Source: an uncultured Eubacteriales bacterium (GTDB taxonomy: Bacteria > Bacillota > Clostridia > Oscillospirales > Oscillospiraceae). Taken from it: 42,548 bases of DNA. Every line of letters begins with the position of its first letter. The first letter of the stretch is position 1. The DNA lies in the NCBI GenBank assembly GCA_949296115.1, contig CASFNR010000021.1, positions 1 through 42,548 on the forward strand, given 5' to 3'. Under the pieces are notes generated by a model. The model was given only the letters and a program-made list of their open reading frames with translations, was not told where the DNA came from and did not search any database. A program made the position numbers and the translations under genes. Positions 32,963 to 39,337 of the stretch are shown one piece after another.

Positions 32963-33874
32963 ATGATTGATTTTCAGCTGCTGAAAATCTCCCAGAAAGA
33001 AGCTTATCAGACTATTCTTCTCTCCGTCCCCAACCGGGGCTGCGAATATTCCTTCGCCAACCTGTACCTGTGGGGCCATCAGCAGGTGGCGTTTCTCCAT
33101 GGATGCGCGGCGTTTTTCTCCCATTTCTTTGGGCGGAGCGTCTATCCCTATCCCATCGGGAACGGTGACCGGCGGGCCGTGCTGGAGGAGATCATCGCCG
33201 ACTCCCGGCAGCGGGGCATTCCCTGCCGGATTACCAGTGTGCTGCCCCAGGACCGGGAAGAACTGGAGCAGTGGTTCCCCGGCCAGTTCTTGATCCGCAC
33301 CGACCGGGACAGCTTCGACTATGTCTACGGCATCAATGACCTGGCCGACCTGAAAGGGCGGAAATTTCAGAAAAAGCGGAACCATTTCAATCGCTTCCGG
33401 GCAGAGCATCCCAACTACACCACCCAGCCCCTCACCCTCGACAATGTTCCCCTGGCCCAGGAAATGGTTGAGCAGTGGTATGCCCGCCGGCTGGAAGAGG
33501 ACCCCCACGGCAATTATCTGCTGGAGCGCATTGCCATGGCCCGGGCCTTCCGGTGCTACGAAAAGCTGGATATGGAGGGGCTGCTCCTGCTGGACGAAGG
33601 CCAGGTGCTGGGGGTGACTCTCGGCTCCCGGCTGTCCGGGGATACCTTCGACATTCACTTTGAAAAGGCCCGGGAGGACGTGGACGGGGCCTATGGCGCC
33701 ATCAACTGCGAATTTGCCCGACATCTCCGGCTGGAATACCCGGAGGTTGCCTTCCTGAACCGGGAAGATGACCTGGGGCTGGAAGGGCTGCGCAAGGCCA
33801 AGCTCTCCTACAATCCCACCGTCATGGTGGAAAAATCCTGGGCCTACCTGCGGGAGGACCTGCACCATGATTGA
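32963..33874 (+). CDS. DUF2156 (phosphatidylglycerol lysyltransferase C-terminal-like) protein
   Basis: A 303-residue cytoplasmic protein of the DUF2156 family, built from two GNAT-like folds and related to the catalytic part of MprF. The blocks CEYSFANLYLW, LKGRKFQKKRNHFNRF and the C-terminal YPEVAFLNREDDLGLEGLRKAKLSYNP are characteristic. Unlike MprF there is no membrane domain, so lipid aminoacylation is not implied; function is open. ATG at 32963 follows AAAGGATG; an upstream start at 32924 would sit in a probable promoter. It overlaps the next gene by 8 nt. Confidence 0.88.
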   Translation: MIDFQLLKISQKEAYQTILLSVPNRGCEYSFANLYLWGHQQVAFLHGCAAFFSHFFGRSVYPYPIGNGDRRAVLEEIIADSRQRGIPCRITSVLPQDREELEQWFPGQFLIRTDRDSFDYVYGINDLADLKGRKFQKKRNHFNRFRAEHPNYTTQPLTLDNVPLAQEMVEQWYARRLEEDPHGNYLLERIAMARAFRCYEKLDMEGLLLLDEGQVLGVTLGSRLSGDTFDIHFEKAREDVDGAYGAINCEFARHLRLEYPEVAFLNREDDLGLEGLRKAKLSYNPTVMVEKSWAYLREDLHHD

Positions 33875-34595
33875 CCAGCTGTCCGGGCTGTGGGCTGCGT
33901 CTTTTGACGACTCCCGGGAGACAATCGACGCCTTTTTTGCCACCGCCTATTCCCCGAACCGCTGCCGGTATCTGACCCGGGAGGGGCGGCTGGCCGCCGC
34001 CCTGTATTGGCTGGACGCCGAATTTCAGGGGCAGAAACTTGCCTATGTTTACGCCGTGGCCACCCACCCGGACTTCCGGGGCCAGGGCCTGTGCCGGAAA
34101 CTGATGGCCCAGACCCACGCCCACCTGGCCCAATCCGGCTATGCCGCCGCCCTGCTCTCTCCCGCCGGGGAAGGGCTGGGGCAGATGTATGCCGCCATGG
34201 GCTACCGGGACTGCTGCTTTCGTCGGGAGCTGACCTGCGGCTGGGAGGAGCCCGCCGCTCTGCGTCCTGTGGACGCAGGAGAATTTGCCCGGCTCCGGCG
34301 GCAGTATCTGCCGGCGGACGGGGTCATTCAGGAGGGGGCGCACCTGGCCTATCTGAGCACCTACGCCAAATTCTATGCCGGAACGGATTTTCTGCTGGCC
34401 GCTGTCCGGCAGGAGGATACCCTGCTGGGTCTGGAACTGCTGGGCAACCCCGCCGCGGCGGCAGGCGTCGTGGGCGCTCTGGGCTGCGCCCAGGGCCGGT
34501 TCCGGATGCCCGGAGGGGACATCCCGGTGGGGATGATTCTGCCCCTGGTTCCGGATGCGCCCATCCCCGGGTATCTTGGATTCCCCCTGGACTGA
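33867..34595 (+). CDS. GNAT family N-acetyltransferase
   Basis: A 242-residue acetyltransferase. The acetyl-CoA motif is clear: VYAVATHPDFRGQGLCRKLMAQTHAHL followed by GYAAALLSPAGEGLGQMYAAMGY (about 55-115). The C-terminal half (about 125-240) is unlike standard GNATs and resembles the tail of Eis-like or DUF4081-type double GNAT proteins. The substrate is unknown. ATG 33867 overlaps the DUF2156 stop by 8 nt with GGGAGG upstream, so the two genes are translationally coupled and probably act on one pathway. Confidence 0.85.
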   Translation: MIDQLSGLWAASFDDSRETIDAFFATAYSPNRCRYLTREGRLAAALYWLDAEFQGQKLAYVYAVATHPDFRGQGLCRKLMAQTHAHLAQSGYAAALLSPAGEGLGQMYAAMGYRDCCFRRELTCGWEEPAALRPVDAGEFARLRRQYLPADGVIQEGAHLAYLSTYAKFYAGTDFLLAAVRQEDTLLGLELLGNPAAAAGVVGALGCAQGRFRMPGGDIPVGMILPLVPDAPIPGYLGFPLD

Positions 34596-34604
34596 AAAAA
34601 TTGC

Positions 34605-34633
34605 TGGAAAAGTCCGGCATTCAGACGTATAAT
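34605..34633 (+). promoter_or_regulatory. Possible promoter for the ferredoxin-like gene
   Basis: TATAAT (34628-34633) with a weak TGGAAA (34605-34610) 17 nt upstream. Confidence 0.4.
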
Positions 34634-34689
34634 GGATGCAGAAAGACCTCTGCTTATCTTCAGATTTAGATACGAAGGAAGGAAAACAT

Positions 34690-36009
34690 ATGGGTCATAT
34701 TACCTCCAAGAATGCATACCAGAGCCTGGAGGAGCGGATTAACTGGTTTACGCAGGGTGCGCCCGCCACGGAGACATTCCGGAAAATCCTGGAGGTTCTC
34801 TACACGGAAGAGGACGCCAAGGCGGTTTCTCAGCTGCCGGTGCGCCCATTCACCATCCGCAAGGCCGCCAAAATCTGGGGCATGTCGGAGCTGCAGGCCG
34901 AGAAACTCCTGACCCGGCTGTGTGAAAAAGCCCTGCTGGTGGATACGGAGCACAACGGAGAACGCCGGTTTGTCATGCCGCCACCCATGGCGGGCTTCAT
35001 CGAGTTCGCCCTGATGCGCACCCGGGGAGACATCGACCAGAAATATCTGGCGGAGCTGTATTACCAGTACATGAACGTGGAGGAGGACTTTGTCAAGGAC
35101 CTGTTCTACGTCACCGACACCAAGCTGGGCCGGGTCTACGTCCAGGAGCCGGTGCTGACCAATTCCCAGATGAACCACATCCTGGACTATGAGCGGGCCA
35201 CCCACATCATTGAAGAGGCCAGCTACATCGGTCTGGGCCTGTGCTACTGCCGCCACAAGGCCTACCACGCCGGACACCCCTGTGAGATTGACGCCCCCTG
35301 GGACGTGTGCCTCACCTTCGGCAATGTGGCCCGATCCCTGGCCCAGCACGGCCAGCATGCCCGGCTGATCTCCAAGGAAGAAGCCAAGGATGTGCTCCAG
35401 CGGGCCTATGAGGCCAATCTGGTGCAGATCGGCGAGAACGTCCGGGAGAATCCCTCCTTCATCTGCAACTGCTGCGGCTGCTGCTGCGAAGCTCTCCAGG
35501 CCGCCCGGCGGTTTGCCCCGGTGCAGCCGGTGGAGACCACCAATTACATTCCCCGGGTCCGGGAGGACACCTGCGTGGGCTGCGGCAAATGCGCCAAGGT
35601 CTGCCCGGTTCACGCCATCACCCTCCGGGAGGACCCGGTGACCCATAAGAAGAAAGCCCATGTCAGCGACGAGCTGTGCCTGGGCTGCGGCGTCTGCGCC
35701 CGGAACTGCCCCACCAAGGCCATCGGCATGGAGCGGCGTCCGGTGCAGATCATCACCCCGGTGAACAGCACCCACCGCTTCGTCATGCAGGCCATTGAGA
35801 AGGGCACCCTGCAGAATCTGCTCTTCGACAACCGGGCCTTCGCCAGCCACCGGGCCATGGCCCAGATTTTCGGCGCAATCCTCAAAATGCCGCCCCTCCA
35901 TCAGGCCCTGGCCAGCAAGCAGTTCAAGTCCGTGTACCTGGACAAGCTGCTCTCCAGCCAGCTGAACAAGAAGCGGCAGAAGCAGGCGGGAACCGGAAAA
36001 GAAAATTGA
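34690..36009 (+). CDS. 4Fe-4S protein with winged-helix-like N-terminus and Cys-rich middle
   Basis: A 439-residue cytoplasmic protein. Residues 25-110 resemble a winged-helix domain (YTEEDAKAVSQLPVRPFTIRKAA..GMSELQAEKLLTRLCEKALL). The middle (165-266) contains CYCRHK (185-190) and a cysteine cluster CNCCGCCC (259-266), a non-ferredoxin metal site. A two-cluster ferredoxin domain follows: C295-x2-C298-x2-C301-x3-C305 and C330-x2-C333-x2-C336-x3-C340. The final 100 residues are helical. This family is common in anaerobes; its role is undefined, electron transfer or redox sensing being likeliest. ATG with GGAAGGAAAACAT upstream. Confidence 0.85.
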   Translation: MGHITSKNAYQSLEERINWFTQGAPATETFRKILEVLYTEEDAKAVSQLPVRPFTIRKAAKIWGMSELQAEKLLTRLCEKALLVDTEHNGERRFVMPPPMAGFIEFALMRTRGDIDQKYLAELYYQYMNVEEDFVKDLFYVTDTKLGRVYVQEPVLTNSQMNHILDYERATHIIEEASYIGLGLCYCRHKAYHAGHPCEIDAPWDVCLTFGNVARSLAQHGQHARLISKEEAKDVLQRAYEANLVQIGENVRENPSFICNCCGCCCEALQAARRFAPVQPVETTNYIPRVREDTCVGCGKCAKVCPVHAITLREDPVTHKKKAHVSDELCLGCGVCARNCPTKAIGMERRPVQIITPVNSTHRFVMQAIEKGTLQNLLFDNRAFASHRAMAQIFGAILKMPPLHQALASKQFKSVYLDKLLSSQLNKKRQKQAGTGKEN

Positions 36010-36034
36010 CTTGCCGGAGGGAATCTGGTAAACT
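36006..36034 (+). promoter_or_regulatory. Promoter for the VanZ-like gene
   Basis: TTGACT (36006-36011), 17-nt spacer, TAAACT (36029-36034). It overlaps the stop codon of the ferredoxin-like gene. Confidence 0.65.
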
Positions 36035-36094
36035 GAAATCAGAATTTAACCGGATTTTCGCCACTGAAAAGAAAATGTCAGGGAGGGTAGGATA

Positions 36095-36714
36095 ATGCTG
36101 TATAATGTGATAGATCTGATGAGCGGCGCAGTATTTGCGCTGGTTCTGGTATGGATTGTGCTGGCGCTGCGCCGCTGCCGGAGTGTGGGGCGGTATATCC
36201 TGATGAGCTTGTTCACGGTGTATGTGTGTGAGGTATTTAACTTGGTGGGCATTCCCGGCCTGGGGTATTTCCACTGGGAGCCCAACGTCCAGCTGATTCC
36301 GTTCTCGGACGAGCATACCCGGCGCTACCGGACGAGCATACCCGGCGCTACTTGATCCAGCTGGCACTGAACGCTGCGCTGTTTGTGCCCTTCGGCTTTC
36401 TGGTCCCTGTTCTCTGGCGGGAACTCCGGTCCTGGGGAACGGTGACGGGAGCAGGATTTCTCACCTCCCTGCTGATTGAGTGCATTCAGCTGTTTGCCTT
36501 CCGGGCAACGGATGTGGACGACCTGATTATGAATACCCTGGGCGCTTTTGTCGGCTATGTGCTGGCCTGGATTTTCCTCCATGGGTATTGGAAAAAGACC
36601 CAGTTCGGCAGGCCCAGCATGGGTCCGGGGCTGGCGGTGACCATGCTGGTCTGCCTGGCGGTGATGATCGTCATCCGGATGCCGGTATCCGCCTGGATTT
36701 ACAGCTTGTTCTGA
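36095..36714 (+). pseudogene. VanZ-like gene disrupted by a 23-bp tandem duplication
   Basis: Two frames make up one VanZ-family membrane protein. The first (36095-36355) has two TM segments and ends ...VQLIPFSDEHTRRY followed by RTSIPGAT and a stop. The second (36352-36714) starts LIQLALNAALFVPFGFL and continues through IECIQLFAFRATDVDDLIMNTLGAFVGY, the family hallmark. The cause is a perfect 23-bp tandem duplication (36306-36328 and 36329-36351). Removing one copy joins HTRRY directly to LIQLALN, giving an intact ~198-residue VanZ. Stop and a possible TTG restart overlap (TTGA, 36352-36355), so low-level restart translation is conceivable. ATG 36095 after GGGAGGGTAGGATA. Confidence 0.88.
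36306..36351 (+). repeat. Perfect 23-bp tandem duplication within the VanZ-like gene
   Basis: Two adjacent identical 23-bp units starting CGGACGAGCATACCC. 23 is not a multiple of 3, so it shifts the frame. Confidence 0.95.
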
Positions 36715-36761
36715 AAAAAATGGCGTTCCGGCTCCGGGATTGTCTCCCGAAGCCGGAACGC
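36713..36761 (-). terminator. Terminator after the TraX-like gene
   Basis: On the minus strand GCGTTCCGGCT / AGCCGGAACGC with an internal CGGGA/TCCCG pairing, then CCATTTTTTT (T run 36714-36720). It faces the end of the VanZ-like gene and may stop transcription from both sides. Confidence 0.8.
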
Positions 36762-36784
36762 TTGTCTGTTGATCTCCGGGCTGT

Positions 36785-37489
36785 TCATCTCAGCAGCAGC
36801 CCGATTCCATAGATCGCCGCCAGGTGGAGCGGGTAGTAAAGATAGAAGAGTCTGCCCAGGGCCATTTTCCCCCGGCGGCCGTTGTAGCACAGCAGCAGCG
36901 GCGCCGCACCCAGGGAAAACCACTGGATACCCCCCAGATCCCAGGCAAGCAGGATCAGGCCCAGGCTCAGCAGCAGGACCTGCTGCTTCCGCTCCTTCCC
37001 CAGATAGGCCAGCACCGGCAGAAAGACACCGAGGATTCCATAGTCCACCCCGAAGTCCGTCCCCGGCAGCAGCAGCGGAAGAATCTGGCAGACAAACCCC
37101 GCCCCTGCAAAGGCCAGCACCACCAGACCCCGGTTGGGGAGGGTATAGGCACGGTTCATCCGGTCCAGGCAGACAATCAGCAGGATGGACAGGGAAAAGG
37201 TCATCAGGATGCATTGGTACAGGGACCCCATGACCAGATAGTAGACCACCTGACACGCCGCTCCCAGGCCCAGAATCCGCAGCAGGTATCGGCTTTGGCT
37301 GCGGGTGTGCCGGCACCCTTCTGCAATCAGGTAGGCATAGATGGGCAGGGCAAGCCGCCCCAGAATCCGCAGCATCCCGAACCGGGGCAGCAGATACAGC
37401 CCCACATGGTCCATCGTCATGGTCACCATGGCCAGAATTTTCAGCTGATTGCCTGTCAGGCCCGAAAAAATTTTCTCCCGGCAAGTCAT
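36785..37489 (-). CDS. TraX family membrane protein
   Basis: A 234-residue multi-spanning membrane protein of the TraX family, named for an F-plasmid pilin acetylase and common in Firmicutes chromosomes, where its role is unknown. The diagnostic start TGNQLKILAMVTMTMDHVGLYLLP and the GRLALPIYAYLIAEGCRHT block are present, followed by about seven hydrophobic segments and a short C-terminal YLYYPLHLAAIYG. I placed the start at 37489, since the AAAGGGGGG site is 6 nt from it, whereas the ATG at 37495 touches the G run. Single gene with its own promoter and terminator. Confidence 0.88.
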   Translation of the reverse strand: MTCREKIFSGLTGNQLKILAMVTMTMDHVGLYLLPRFGMLRILGRLALPIYAYLIAEGCRHTRSQSRYLLRILGLGAACQVVYYLVMGSLYQCILMTFSLSILLIVCLDRMNRAYTLPNRGLVVLAFAGAGFVCQILPLLLPGTDFGVDYGILGVFLPVLAYLGKERKQQVLLLSLGLILLAWDLGGIQWFSLGAAPLLLCYNGRRGKMALGRLFYLYYPLHLAAIYGIGLLLR

Positions 37490-37510
37490 CGGCATCCCCC
37501 CTTTCGCCCC

Positions 37511-37540
37511 ATCTTAGCATCCGGCCCGGGGCGTTGTCAA
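37511..37540 (-). promoter_or_regulatory. Promoter for the TraX-like gene
   Basis: On the minus strand TTGACA (37535-37540), 18-nt spacer, TAAGAT (37511-37516). Confidence 0.65.
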
Positions 37541-37583
37541 CTCAGCTTTCCGCTGTCATCGCTATTTTCAGGAGGAACGAAAA

Positions 37584-38093
37584 ATGAAAACCCTTTATCT
37601 CGTTGGCGGAACCATGGGCGTGGGCAAAACCATCGTCTGCCAGGAACTGAAGTCCATTCTTCCCCGAAGCGCATTTCTGGATGGGGACTGGTGCTGGGAT
37701 ATGAACCCCTTCGTGGTCAACGGGGAAACCAAGGCCATGGTCCTGGAAAATATCCGCACTCTGCTTGGAAATTTTCTAAAATGCTCCGCTTTTGACCATG
37801 TGATTTTTTGCTGGGTTCTGCATCAGCAGTCTATCATCGACGCCATTCTGGAGGGGCTGGAGTTATCCGATGTCCGGGTGATTCCCGTCTCTCTGGTATG
37901 TACCCGGGAGGTTCTGCTCCAGCGGCTGTACCGGGATGTGGAGGCAGGCCGGCGGCAGCCGGATATTCTCCTGCGCAGCCCTCAGCGGCTGTCCCTCTAC
38001 GACAGCCTGTCCACCGTCAAAATCGATACCAGCGCCCTGGATGTCCGGCGGGCCGCCCGGGCCATTGCGGCGCTGGGGCAGCATGCCCAATAA
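37584..38093 (+). CDS. Small P-loop nucleotide kinase-like protein
   Basis: A 169-residue cytoplasmic protein. Walker A is GGTMGVGKT (8-16). LDGDWCWDMNPF (32-43) resembles the acceptor-binding Asp-Trp region of gluconate/chloramphenicol/shikimate kinase-like AAA_33 proteins. LVCTREVLLQRLYRDVEAGRR around 103-124 looks like a LID with basic residues. The ATG follows AGGAGGAACGAAA. I do not recognise a specific substrate; an acetylating or phosphorylating small-molecule kinase is plausible. It is divergent from the TraX-like gene and ends at the convergent terminator of the candidate RNA. Confidence 0.8.
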   Translation: MKTLYLVGGTMGVGKTIVCQELKSILPRSAFLDGDWCWDMNPFVVNGETKAMVLENIRTLLGNFLKCSAFDHVIFCWVLHQQSIIDAILEGLELSDVRVIPVSLVCTREVLLQRLYRDVEAGRRQPDILLRSPQRLSLYDSLSTVKIDTSALDVRRAARAIAALGQHAQ

Positions 38094-38096
38094 GAC

Positions 38097-38152
38097 AAAA
38101 AAGAAGTGACCCTTGACCGTTCGTGTTACGGAATCAGCCAAGGGTCACTTCT
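38097..38152 (-). terminator. Strong intrinsic terminator of the candidate minus-strand RNA
   Basis: On the minus strand AGAAGTGACCCTTG (38139-38152) pairs perfectly with CAAGGGTCACTTCT (38102-38115). An inner CCGT/ACGG stem is in the loop. A run of six T follows (38097-38102). The T run is only on the minus strand, where no coding sequence precedes it. Confidence 0.88.
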
Positions 38153-38364
38153 GTGAACTCTTGATATCTAACATCCTTGATTAACCTCTCTTTCTGCAGA
38201 ATCAAACGCTGTTTCCGTGACAAAAATTGAATCACTTCCGGATTTGATTTTGGTTTACATCAATTTATATGGAAACGGAAGAACAGGTGGAAACAGGCGT
38301 TTGTTTTGGTTCTCACATTTTGGAGAACCGAGGTCGATCCCGATTGGAACCTCACCTCTTTGTA
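38097..38364 (-). ncRNA. Candidate structured noncoding RNA (~265 nt)
   Basis: A minus-strand unit bounded by a promoter (38370-38397) and the 14-bp terminator. It codes nothing visible: its ATGs read into stops after 1, 1 and 9 codons. Helices (minus strand, given by plus positions): GAGGT/ACCTC (38354-38358 with 38330-38334), GGTTCTC/GAGAACC (38308-38314 with 38323-38329), a long stem AAACGCCTGTTTCC / GGAAACAGCGTTT (38289-38302 with 38204-38216), inside it TTCCG/CGGAA (38276-38280 with 38236-38240). It is far more AT-rich than neighbouring genes. It does not match 6S, SRP, tmRNA or RNase P as far as I can tell. Sits next to the purE regulatory region. Confidence 0.6.
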
Positions 38365-38369
38365 GCTAT

Positions 38370-38397
38370 ATCATAGCACAAGAGCTGGAAATTGCAA
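38370..38397 (-). promoter_or_regulatory. Promoter for the candidate noncoding RNA
   Basis: On the minus strand TTGCAA (38392-38397), 16-nt spacer, TATGAT (38370-38375). Transcription start near 38364. Confidence 0.65.
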
Positions 38398-38472
38398 GAT
38401 GGGATTTTGTACAATTTGCACGCTTTTTATTATTATATAGTGATAAATTCATTTATTATAGCCAATTTTCGA

Positions 38473-38501
38473 TTGACAGCAGAATCATAATCTGGTATGA
38501 T
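38473..38501 (+). promoter_or_regulatory. Upstream promoter P1 of the pur operon
   Basis: TTGACA (38473-38478), 17-nt spacer, TATGAT (38496-38501). It would give a ~145-nt extra leader before P2; no good terminator was found between P1 and the riboswitch. Confidence 0.65.
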
Positions 38502-38618
38502 AAGTCTGTTGGGGCGGATTTCTCCGTTCCAGAAATTTCCAGCTCCCCTGCTCCGGTTTTTTGGCTAGATTACACATTCCCGCCGGTCAAAGGCCGTCAG
38601 AAATTGGCTTTCTGCGAC

Positions 38619-38647
38619 TTGACGCGATTTTTCCGCCATGGTATAAT
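38619..38647 (+). promoter_or_regulatory. Promoter P2 of the pur operon
   Basis: TTGACG (38619-38624), 17-nt spacer, TATAAT (38642-38647). Start near 38654, directly before the ZTP aptamer. Confidence 0.8.
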
Positions 38648-38669
38648 GAGACTGTAATTTTACAGCCCC

Positions 38670-38737
38670 TTATGACTGACGGATCAGTGGAGCACCACAC
38701 GGAGTAAGGGCGTTTTCCATAGCCGACCGTCTGGGCA
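38670..38737 (+). promoter_or_regulatory. ZTP riboswitch (pfl motif)
   Basis: TATGACTGACGGA at 38671-38683, a GTGG/CCAC hairpin (38687-38697), CACGGAGTA, a variable loop, and the conserved 3' block GCCGACCGTCTGGGC (38722-38736), which forms the pseudoknot. These match the pfl/ZTP aptamer very closely. ZTP/ZMP signals one-carbon (10-formyl-THF) shortage, fitting a location upstream of purine synthesis genes. Confidence 0.93.
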
Positions 38738-38775
38738 CACTTTCCCTCTCATAGGGGGTGAGTGCGCCCGTTTTT
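38733..38775 (+). terminator. ZTP-controlled terminator
   Basis: GGGC-A-CACT..CCC (38733-38746) pairs with GGG..AGTG-C-GCCC (38754-38769), then GTTTTTA. Its 5' arm overlaps the aptamer's final GGGC, so ligand binding and termination compete: ZTP should switch the operon on. Confidence 0.85.
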
Positions 38776-38794
38776 ATTTGTTAGGAGGTAACAC

Positions 38795-39289
38795 ATGAAG
38801 AAAGTTGGCATCGTCATGGGCAGCGACAGCGATCTGCCGATTCTGCGCAAGACCATGGACACCCTGGCCTCTCTGGACATTCCCTATGAGTGCCATGTGT
38901 ATTCCGCACACCGCACCCCGGAGGAAGCCCGGGATTTCGCCCTCTCCGCCCGGGACAACGGCTTCGGCGTTCTCATTGCCGCTGCCGGTATGGCCGCTCA
39001 TCTGGCTGGCTCCATCGCCGCCAACACCACCCTGCCGGTTATCGGCATTCCCTGCAAGTCTACCTGTTTAGACGGCATTGACGCGCTCCTTTCCACGGTG
39101 ATGATGCCTTCCGGCATCCCGGTTGCCACCGTCGCCATCAATGGAGGCGTGAATGCCGCTTTGTTGTCTGCCCAGATTCTGGCGGTGGAGGACGCTCAGC
39201 TGGCTCAGAAGCTGGCCGAAAAGCGTGCCGCAGATACCCGGAAGGTTCTGGAAAAGGACGCCGCACTGCAGGCGGAGCTGAACGGTTAA
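38795..39289 (+). CDS. purE: N5-carboxyaminoimidazole ribonucleotide mutase
   Basis: Purine synthesis: converts N5-CAIR to CAIR (class I PurE). 164 residues. GSDSD (9-13) binds the substrate phosphate and His39 in [10 protein letters not shown] is the catalytic histidine; [23 protein letters not shown] follows. First gene of the operon, ATG after a TTAGGAGGTAACAC site, under control of the ZTP riboswitch. No purK is adjacent. Confidence 0.96.
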   Translation: MKKVGIVMGSDSDLPILRKTMDTLASLDIPYECHVYSAHRTPEEARDFALSARDNGFGVLIAAAGMAAHLAGSIAANTTLPVIGIPCKSTCLDGIDALLSTVMMPSGIPVATVAINGGVNAALLSAQILAVEDAQLAQKLAEKRAADTRKVLEKDAALQAELNG

Positions 39290-39337
39290 CCATTTCCCAC
39301 TTGATTTTCTGATTTTCAATAAGGAGGAAAAACCCCT

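Noticed and set aside
38097-38364. Calling the minus-strand RNA 6S RNA
   Set aside because: The ends do not pair into the long rod with a central bubble, and length is above the usual ~180-200 nt.
38508-38566. Terminator before TTTTTT at 38559-38564
   Set aside because: The sequence before the T run has no matching 5' arm, so no hairpin abuts the T residues.
38217-38657. 146-codon plus-strand open frame upstream of purE
   Set aside because: Crosses two promoters and the candidate RNA gene, has no ribosome binding site and no family resemblance.
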